A DNA stretch of 64,000 nucleotides from Maritimibacter alkaliphilus (GTDB lineage: Bacteria > Pseudomonadota > Alphaproteobacteria > Rhodobacterales > Rhodobacteraceae): NCBI RefSeq assembly GCF_019801605.1, contig NZ_JAHVIT010000002.1, forward strand, positions 1,550,001 through 1,614,000. The letters are read 5' to 3'. Position numbers and translations under genes: made by a program. Positions 58,742 through 64,000 of the stretch are shown here, one piece after another. The notes beneath the pieces are model-generated. The model saw nothing but the letters and a program-made list of their open reading frames with translations. It was not told where the DNA came from and searched no databases. The first letter of the stretch is position 1; the number at the start of each line of letters is the position of its first letter.

Positions 58742-59626
58742 TCAGGGGCGGACGCGCGGTTCCGGGCGGCCGGCAATGTCCTGCACCAGCGCGTAGGTAC
58801 AGCCCTGCGCCGCGTCGGGGGCGGCGATCCCCTCGCGCGCGGAGGTGACGAAGAGCGTCTTCAGCCCGGGCCCGCCGAAGGCCGGGCAGGAGGCATGGCG
58901 GCCTTCCAGTGTCACGATCCGGTCGGTCCGGCCATCGGGGGCATAGCGCACCACCCGCGCGCTGCCCCATTGGGCGTTCCAGAGCCCGCCTTCCGCATCG
59001 GTGACCGACCCGTCTGGGCTGGCACCCTGCGCGGCAACATCGACAAAGGGCACCGGATCGCCTGCGGGCCAGCCCTCGGGGTCGAGGGGGACGCGGAAGA
59101 TCTGTCCTACCTTCGTGTCGGTGAAATAGGCGGCCTCCCCGCCGGGGGCGAAGCAGATCGAGTTCGGGATCGAGAGCGCGCCGTAGAGCCGGCGCACTTC
59201 CCCCATGTGGTAGCGATAGATCGCCCCGCGCCCGTCCTCGGCCGCCTTGCCCATGGTCCCGATCCAGAAACCGCCCTGCGGATCGGCCCGGCCATCGTTG
59301 GAGCGGGTCGCGGGGTCCTCTGCCTCCAGCGCACAGATCAGCCGGCGCGCGCCGCTCGCGATGTCGAAGCGCCAGAGCCCGGTTTCGGTGGCGATCAGCA
59401 GCGTGTCGCGGTCGATCCAGCCGGCGGCGGAGGCGCATTCGCCCATGTCCCACGCCAAGGGGGTGTCCCCCGCGCGAGAGAGCAGCCGGTGGCCGAGGAT
59501 GTCGAACCAGAAGAGCTGCTCCCGCTCGGGATGCCAGAAGGCCCCCTCGCCGAGGTGGCAGGGGCGGGCGTCGTGAAGCGTGGCGGTCAGGGGCGCCATC
59601 TGCGTGGGGCTCGGTTCCGGGGTCAT
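58742..59626 (-). CDS. SMP-30/gluconolactonase family sugar lactonase
   Basis: A 294-residue beta-propeller lactonase: CHLGEGAFWHPEREQLFWFDI (first metal ligand Glu), SNDGRADPQGGFWIGTMG, SIPNSICFAPGGEAAYFTDT and SPDGSVTDAEGGLWNAQWGSARVVRY (metal-binding Asn and Asp). It hydrolyses aldono-lactones; in the operon context, L-arabino-gamma-lactone and/or D-galactono-lactone made by the upstream sugar 1-dehydrogenase. It is the last gene of the minus-strand sugar operon, 250 bp after dgoA. An in-frame ATG at 59599 is a possible alternative start. Confidence 0.9.
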   Translation of the reverse strand: MTPEPSPTQMAPLTATLHDARPCHLGEGAFWHPEREQLFWFDILGHRLLSRAGDTPLAWDMGECASAAGWIDRDTLLIATETGLWRFDIASGARRLICALEAEDPATRSNDGRADPQGGFWIGTMGKAAEDGRGAIYRYHMGEVRRLYGALSIPNSICFAPGGEAAYFTDTKVGQIFRVPLDPEGWPAGDPVPFVDVAAQGASPDGSVTDAEGGLWNAQWGSARVVRYAPDGRTDRIVTLEGRHASCPAFGGPGLKTLFVTSAREGIAAPDAAQGCTYALVQDIAGRPEPRVRP

Positions 59627-59670
59627 CTACCTGCTCATGTCTGTGCGCGGGGCGCGGGGCTTTTCCTTTC

Positions 59671-59813
59671 GGGACGGCGGGCGGAGCCGTCCCCGTGGAG
59701 CGGCCCCTGAAACACTCTGCCCGGCGCGGGGAGGGGGACAAGGGGCCGTGACGCGGCGGTTCCACGGGACCGGAACTGGGACCAGGACCGGGACCAAGAC
59801 CGGGACCGGGGGC
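59671..59813. repeat. Hairpin and degenerate hexamer repeat between dgoA and the lactonase
   Basis: The 250-bp gap carries a stem GGGACGGC / GCCGTCCC (59671-59693) and, at 59766-59813, eight consecutive hexamers of which four are exactly GGGACC and the others differ by one to three bases (GGAACT, AGGACC, AAGACC, GGGGGC). It is a short degenerate tandem array, non-coding on the operon strand. Its effect on the mRNA is unknown. Confidence 0.55.
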
Positions 59814-59876
59814 GCGAGGCAGGCGTCATCGGAGTGTCCCGGGTGACTGCGGCAGGGCTTGGCACCGCACCGGGCA

Positions 59877-60482
59877 TCAGGCGCCCATCCCGTCGTAGCG
59901 GGCCACCAGCCGCGCGGCCTTGGCGGCGACGGTCGCGGCGCTGTCGCCGGGGGCGAAGAGCGCGGAGCCGATGCCGACGCCGGCGGCGCCTGCGGCGAAC
60001 CACTCGGGCAGGTTGGCCTCGGACACACCGCCCACCGCCCAGACCCCGGCCTCGCGCGGGAGCACCGCACGCATGGCCTTCAGCCCGGCGGGACCCGCGA
60101 TCTCGCCGGGGAAGAGCTTCAGCGCATCGGCCCCGGCGGCGAGGGCGGCGAAGCCTTCCGTCGGGGTCAGGACGCCGGGATAGGAGGCGAGGCCGAGGCG
60201 CTTCGTCTCGCCGATCACCGCCGGGTCCATGTTGGGCGAGACGATGAGCCGCCCGCCAGCCTGCGCCACCTGGGCCACCTGCGCGGGCGTCAGCACCGTG
60301 CCCGCGCCGATCTGCGCGCGCTCGCCACAGGCCCCGGCCATGCGGGCGATGGAGGTCAGCGGATCGGGCGAATTCAGCGGCACCTCGATCAGGGTCACGC
60401 CGGCCTCGATCAGCACCTCGGCCACGGGGACCGCATGCTCGGGCGTGAGGCCGCGCAGGATGGCGATGATGGATCGGGTCAT
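59877..60482 (-). CDS. dgoA: 2-dehydro-3-deoxy-6-phosphogalactonate aldolase
   Basis: A 201-residue class I aldolase of the KDPG/KDPGal family that splits 2-keto-3-deoxy-6-phosphogalactonate into pyruvate and glyceraldehyde 3-phosphate. Motifs: [20 protein letters not shown], the catalytic glutamate region [22 protein letters not shown] and the Schiff-base lysine in [10 protein letters not shown], then VWAVGGV. The kinase gene immediately before it (4-bp overlap) favours the galactonate over the gluconate branch. Confidence 0.9.
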   Translation of the reverse strand: MTRSIIAILRGLTPEHAVPVAEVLIEAGVTLIEVPLNSPDPLTSIARMAGACGERAQIGAGTVLTPAQVAQVAQAGGRLIVSPNMDPAVIGETKRLGLASYPGVLTPTEGFAALAAGADALKLFPGEIAGPAGLKAMRAVLPREAGVWAVGGVSEANLPEWFAAGAAGVGIGSALFAPGDSAATVAAKAARLVARYDGMGA

Positions 60483-61417
60483 GGGCGTGCTCCGCCAATC
60501 GGGGGCAGGCCCGCGCGTGCGAGGCGCAGCCCGGCCAGTGTGAGGGTCTCGGCATCGTGCCGGGTGAGGGTGACGCCCTGCGCGGTGAGCGGCGCGTATT
60601 GCGCCTGCTGCGCGGCACTGCCGACGAGGGCAACGCGGCCCGCCTCCCAGAAGGGGCGTGCGCCCGCCAGTTCGAGGCCGGTGAGCAGCCCCGAGAGCCG
60701 GGCCCGCGCGGCGCCCGGGGCGGGCGTGGCCAGCAGCGCCTCGGCCCGGATCGCGAAGAGGGCGGCACTGACGCTCTCGGGGGCGGCAAGCGCCTCGGCC
60801 ACGGCGGCGTCGAAGGCGGGGGCGTTCCACTGGTCATCGAGGCTGAGGCGCAGGATCGACTGGGACGAAAGCAGGGCGAAAAGCTCGCCGGTCAGAAAGG
60901 TGCGAAACCCGGTGACCTGCCCGCGCGAGAGGCGGACCCACTTGGTATGGGTGCCGGGCAGGCAGAGCGCGCCGTCGAAATCGGGCTCTGCGGCCAAGAG
61001 CCCCGCGATCTGCGTCTCCTCGCCGCGCATGACGTCGGCGGGCGCGGATTGCGAAAGGCCGGGCAGGATGCGGACCCGCAGCCGTGCGTCGTGGGTGGGG
61101 GCGGGCGTTGCCTCGGCCGGGGCGGGCGCGCAGGGCACGGCGGCATAGCCTGCCTCGGCCCAGCCCCCGCGGGCACCGGCCATGCCGCAGATCAGCACCT
61201 CGGCACCCTCGGGACCGATCCAGTCACCCGCAAGGGCGAGGAGGGCGCCCTCGAACGCCTCAGGCGCCAGCCCGCCCATGCCCCGGTCGGAGCGGCGCGC
61301 CTCCAACACCGCGCCGTCGGGCGCGATGGCCCAGACCCGCAGGTTGGTGGTGCCCCAGTCGGCGGCGATCCAGTCGATGGCCTGTTTTTCCAAACCTTGC
61401 CTCCCCGCGACGGTCAT
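60479..61417 (-). CDS. dgoK: 2-dehydro-3-deoxygalactonokinase
   Basis: A 312-residue DgoK-family kinase phosphorylating 2-keto-3-deoxygalactonate at C6. The phosphate loop [16 protein letters not shown], the [12 protein letters not shown] segment and [12 protein letters not shown] with [10 protein letters not shown] are characteristic. It lies 7 bp after the dehydratase gene and overlaps dgoA, forming the De Ley-Doudoroff-type galactose branch with it. Confidence 0.9.
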   Translation of the reverse strand: MTVAGRQGLEKQAIDWIAADWGTTNLRVWAIAPDGAVLEARRSDRGMGGLAPEAFEGALLALAGDWIGPEGAEVLICGMAGARGGWAEAGYAAVPCAPAPAEATPAPTHDARLRVRILPGLSQSAPADVMRGEETQIAGLLAAEPDFDGALCLPGTHTKWVRLSRGQVTGFRTFLTGELFALLSSQSILRLSLDDQWNAPAFDAAVAEALAAPESVSAALFAIRAEALLATPAPGAARARLSGLLTGLELAGARPFWEAGRVALVGSAAQQAQYAPLTAQGVTLTRHDAETLTLAGLRLARAGLPPIGGARP

Positions 61418-61424
61418 GCGCCCC

Positions 61425-62342
61425 TCACTTGCCCCAGCGGAGCGCGATCAGGTCCAGCTCTTCGCTCAGCGAGAGCAGGCGGGCCCTGGTCCGCTCCGAC
61501 ATCGGCTTGAGGGGGTGGCGCACATGGTCCGAGCCGATCACGCCGCCCGCCATCATCACCGTCTTGGCGGCGCGCAGGCCGCACTGGCGGTTCTCGTGGT
61601 TGATCAGCGGCAGGCAGAGCTTCCACTGCTCCAGCGCGGCGGCGGTGTTGCCCGCGCGGTACTCGGTCACGATGGGGCGGATCTTCTCGGGTTGCAGCGC
61701 CGAGGTCATCGTGCCGGTGCAGCCTGCATCGAGGTCCGCCAGCAGGGTCACCGCCTCCTCGCCGTCGAAGGGGCCGACGATGTCGGGGCCGCCTGCCTCG
61801 ATCAGCGCGGCCAGCTTGTCGGCGGCGAAGGGGGTTTCCATCTTGAAGTAGGAGACATGTTCGATCTCGCGCGCCATGCGCACCAGCAGCGGCACCGGCA
61901 GGGACACCCCGGAGAGCGGCGCATCCTGCACCATGATCGGGATGTCGATCGCCTCGGACACGGCGGCGAAATGCTCGAAGATGCCCGCCTCGGCGGGGAC
62001 GAGGCCGACGCCGTGATAGGGCGGCATCATCATCAGCATCGAGGCGCCGAGGGCCTGTGCCTCCTTGGCACGGGCCACGACGATCTGCGTCGAGAAATGG
62101 CTGATCGTGACGATCACCGGCACCCGGCCCGCGACATGCTCAAGACAGACCCGGGTCAGCAGGGCGCGCTCCTCGTCCGACAGCAGGAACTGCTCGGAGT
62201 AGTTGGCGAGGATGCAGATCGCGTCGACGCCCTGATCGATCATGCAGTCGAGGACGCGGCGCATCCCCTCGGGGTCGAGGCTGCCATCGGCGTGGAAGGG
62301 CGTGGGGGCGACGGGCAGGATTCCGGTGAGCGGTTGGGTCAT
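61425..62342 (-). CDS. Dihydrodipicolinate synthase-family protein, L-2-keto-3-deoxyarabonate dehydratase-like
   Basis: A 305-residue DapA-superfamily enzyme. The Schiff-base lysine is Lys167 in SYFKMETP. The segments CILANYSEQFLLSDEER, MMPPYHG, IMVQDAPLSG, FDGEEAVTLLADL and especially LINHENRQ resemble the Azospirillum L-2-keto-3-deoxyarabonate dehydratase. That enzyme converts the keto-deoxy acid of L-arabinose to 2-oxoglutarate semialdehyde. This reading fits the adjacent sugar dehydrogenase and lactonase. A 2-keto-3-deoxy sugar-acid aldolase is the alternative. It is sandwiched between aldose epimerase and dgoK with gaps of 10 and 7 bp. Confidence 0.82.
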   Translation of the reverse strand: MTQPLTGILPVAPTPFHADGSLDPEGMRRVLDCMIDQGVDAICILANYSEQFLLSDEERALLTRVCLEHVAGRVPVIVTISHFSTQIVVARAKEAQALGASMLMMMPPYHGVGLVPAEAGIFEHFAAVSEAIDIPIMVQDAPLSGVSLPVPLLVRMAREIEHVSYFKMETPFAADKLAALIEAGGPDIVGPFDGEEAVTLLADLDAGCTGTMTSALQPEKIRPIVTEYRAGNTAAALEQWKLCLPLINHENRQCGLRAAKTVMMAGGVIGSDHVRHPLKPMSERTRARLLSLSEELDLIALRWGK

Positions 62343-62352
62343 CTGGGCCTCT

Positions 62353-63306
62353 TCAGGTCTTGTGCGTCACGGCAAAGCGCGACGTCTGGCGATAGGTCTC
62401 ACCGGGGCGCAGCCCGGCGGAGGGGAAATCGGGGCGGTTCGGGCTGTCGGGCCAGACCTGCGGCTCCAGCGCGATGCCGTGCTGCTGGCCGGTGTAGACC
62501 TGTACCCCCGGTTCGGTGGTCTCGACCGCGAGGCGCAGCCGGTCGGTCTCAAACAAGCAGGCCGGCGCGAGGGGGCCGCGCGCGGGGCGCAGGCAGAAAT
62601 TATGGTCGAGCGTTGCGGCGGGCGGGCGTGGCTGCCGGTGATCGAAGACGGTGCCCGCAACGGGGGCAGGGCCGCCCGCAGGGATCTTGTCTGCATCGAC
62701 GGGCAGGTAGCTCTCTGCCGCGACGGTCAGCCGGTGCCCCGAGAGGTCGGCACGGCCGTCGAGCGTCCAGTAGCCGTGGAAGGCGGGGGCAAAGCAGGTC
62801 TCCCGCGCGGTCTCGGCCGTGATGTCGAGGATCAGGGCGCCGCTGGCGTCGAGGCCATAGCGGGCGGTAATCTCCACCGGACCGGGGAAGCCGCCACATC
62901 CGTCGGGATGGGTGAGGGCGAGGGTGACGCTGTCCTCCTCGACCGCGCTGACCCGCCAGTTGCGGGCGTCGAGGGCGGCAGACCCGCCGTGCAGCGTCGT
63001 GCGCCCGGCCTCGTTGCGGTCCAGCGTGAGCAGGCGGCCCGCGACGGGCATCTGCCCGCCGGCAATGCGGTTTGCCACCGGCCCGACGATGGCGCCGTAG
63101 TGGCACAGCGGGCCGAGGTAATCCTCGAACCGCGCGCTGCCGAGGATCAGCGAGAAATCCACGCCCTCGATCCGGTAGTCGAGCAGGGTCGCACCCCATG
63201 TCATCACCTGAACGGTGGTCCCGGCACGGGCGAGGGTGACCACCTCCACCGCCGTGCCGTCGGGCGCGGTGCCGAAGGGCGCGATATGGGGCCGGGTGGT
63301 CACCAT
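62353..63306 (-). CDS. Aldose 1-epimerase (mutarotase)
   Basis: A 317-residue galactose-mutarotase-family protein that equilibrates sugar anomers for the 1-dehydrogenase. Recognisable are VMTWGATLLDYRI, YGAIVGPVANRIAGG, TTLHGGSAALDARNW (substrate His), FHGYWTLDG (catalytic His) and the C-terminal QQHGIALEPQVWPDSPNRPDFPSAGLRPGETY with the catalytic Glu. It overlaps the stop of the upstream dehydrogenase gene by 7 bp (ATG at 63306). Confidence 0.9.
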   Translation of the reverse strand: MVTTRPHIAPFGTAPDGTAVEVVTLARAGTTVQVMTWGATLLDYRIEGVDFSLILGSARFEDYLGPLCHYGAIVGPVANRIAGGQMPVAGRLLTLDRNEAGRTTLHGGSAALDARNWRVSAVEEDSVTLALTHPDGCGGFPGPVEITARYGLDASGALILDITAETARETCFAPAFHGYWTLDGRADLSGHRLTVAAESYLPVDADKIPAGGPAPVAGTVFDHRQPRPPAATLDHNFCLRPARGPLAPACLFETDRLRLAVETTEPGVQVYTGQQHGIALEPQVWPDSPNRPDFPSAGLRPGETYRQTSRFAVTHKT

Positions 63307-64000
63307 GCGAAGGCGGGGGCCGTCACCCGGCGGCCCAGCAGGAAGGCATCGGCCACGTGGCGCAGGGGAGAAAGGTCCATCTCGCTGCCGCCGGTCTTCA
63401 CCAGCTTTGCCATCTGGTCGTAGAGGCGGGGGTATTCGCCGCTGAGCCCGGGCAGGGCCTCCTGCGCGACCCCGTCGATGGAGAGCGCGCCGCCACCCTG
63501 TTCCAGCAGCAGGACACCCGCGTCGGTCACGGCCTCTATGCTCCATGTCGGCGCGCCGGGCTCCAGCCAGTCGAGGTCCATCGTCACCTCCGCCCCCTGC
63601 GGGTGGTGGAAGCGACAGCTGGCGGCGATGGGCGTCTCGCGGTTCTCGGGGAAGTGCAGCTCGGCCCCGGTGAGGTGCACCGGATCGGGCAGGATTTCTG
63701 TCAGGATGGAGAGCGCGTTGATGCCCGGATCGAAGACGCCGAGGCCCCCGGCCTCGAAGACCCAGTCCTGCCCGGGGTGCCACTGGCGCACGTCCTCGCG
63801 CCATGTGATCGTCAGCCGCTCCAGCCGCTTGTCCTTCAGCCAGGCCTTGGCGGCGGGCACCTTGTCGGCCTGCCGCGAGTGCCATGTGGCATAGATCGAG
63901 ACCCGGTGCCTGCGCGCAAGCGCCTCCAGCGCATGACATTCCGAGAGCGTGGCGCCGGGCGGTTTTTCCAGCATCACGTGGCGGCCCGCAGCGATGGCCC
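63300..64000 (-). CDS. Gfo/Idh/MocA-family sugar 1-dehydrogenase, cut by the window edge
   Basis: The C-terminal 232 residues of an NAD(P)-dependent oxidoreductase; the gene begins beyond position 64000. The visible part opens with AIAAGRHVMLEKPPGATLSE, the conserved EKP segment after the Rossmann fold. It continues with WEDVRQWHPGQ-like active-site residues (WREDVRQWHPGQDWV) and GGLGVFDPGINALSI. It resembles the Azospirillum L-arabinose 1-dehydrogenase and D-galactose 1-dehydrogenases, fitting the rest of the operon. Oxidation of L-arabinose, D-galactose or D-fucose to the lactone is inferred. Confidence 0.85.
   Translation of the reverse strand, partial: AIAAGRHVMLEKPPGATLSECHALEALARRHRVSIYATWHSRQADKVPAAKAWLKDKRLERLTITWREDVRQWHPGQDWVFEAGGLGVFDPGINALSILTEILPDPVHLTGAELHFPENRETPIAASCRFHHPQGAEVTMDLDWLEPGAPTWSIEAVTDAGVLLLEQGGGALSIDGVAQEALPGLSGEYPRLYDQMAKLVKTGGSEMDLSPLRHVADAFLLGRRVTAPAFAW

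Noticed and set aside
1-64000. CRISPR array, prophage or insertion sequence
   Set aside because: No regularly spaced direct repeats, no Cas, integrase, transposase or phage structural genes were seen. The repeats present are palindromic extragenic elements.

Overview
The window is a GC-rich chromosomal segment with short intergenic gaps, many stop/start (ATGA) overlaps and no rRNA, tRNA, transposase, phage gene or CRISPR array. The gene content points to an alphaproteobacterium of the Rhodobacteraceae/roseobacter type: putA beside an Lrp-type regulator, a TRAP transporter, a short H-NS/HvrA-like protein, a preT-preA pair, an FNR-type box at a phasin gene, and dispersed palindromic repeats. 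This placement rests on gene content read by eye, not on a search.

Layout. 0-3 kb: acetaldehyde-type dehydrogenase and a GAF-Fis regulator. 3-7.3 kb: an unknown membrane protein with a ClpP-fold periplasmic protein, and an ABC exporter. 7.6-12.9 kb: putR/putA and a fumarylacetoacetase-family hydrolase. 12.9-18.1 kb: a glycerol/glycerol-3-phosphate operon divergent from a DeoR regulator. 18.1-25.2 kb: a TRAP transporter, glutamine-synthetase-like ligase, aldehyde dehydrogenase and iron alcohol dehydrogenase. This set fits catabolism of an amino alcohol such as ethanolamine through gamma-glutamylated intermediates. 25.2-29.2 kb: TetR, ackA, a MaoC-phosphotransacetylase fusion and a phasin. 29.4-31.7 kb: a lone molybdenum hydroxylase large subunit.

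32-49.9 kb is the most interesting part. It holds hydantoinase A/B, an unknown multi-spanning membrane protein, a branched-chain-type ABC importer, a MarR regulator, a two-gene molybdenum hydroxylase with fused Fe-S and Mo subunits, a 6-hydroxynicotinate-reductase-like Fe-S protein, an ApbE-like UPF0280 protein and an amino-acid-synthesis-family (DUF1185) protein. I read this as a reductive N-heterocycle catabolic island. It has its own importer, possibly a flavin transferase dedicated to the reductase, and one shared operator motif in three promoter regions. Pairs of perfect TTCGAA- or TCGA-centred palindromes lie at its two ends and in the middle.

50-58.7 kb: a ketopantoate-reductase-family protein, a fused anthranilate synthase trpE(G) with a candidate Trp-rich leader peptide, an H-NS-like protein, a lone PhnM, and the dihydropyrimidine dehydrogenase pair preT/preA with a RutR-like operator. 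58.7-64 kb: a minus-strand sugar operon combining D-galactose (DgoK, DgoA) and L-arabinose (ketodeoxyarabonate dehydratase) oxidative steps with a mutarotase, a lactonase and a sugar 1-dehydrogenase cut by the window edge.
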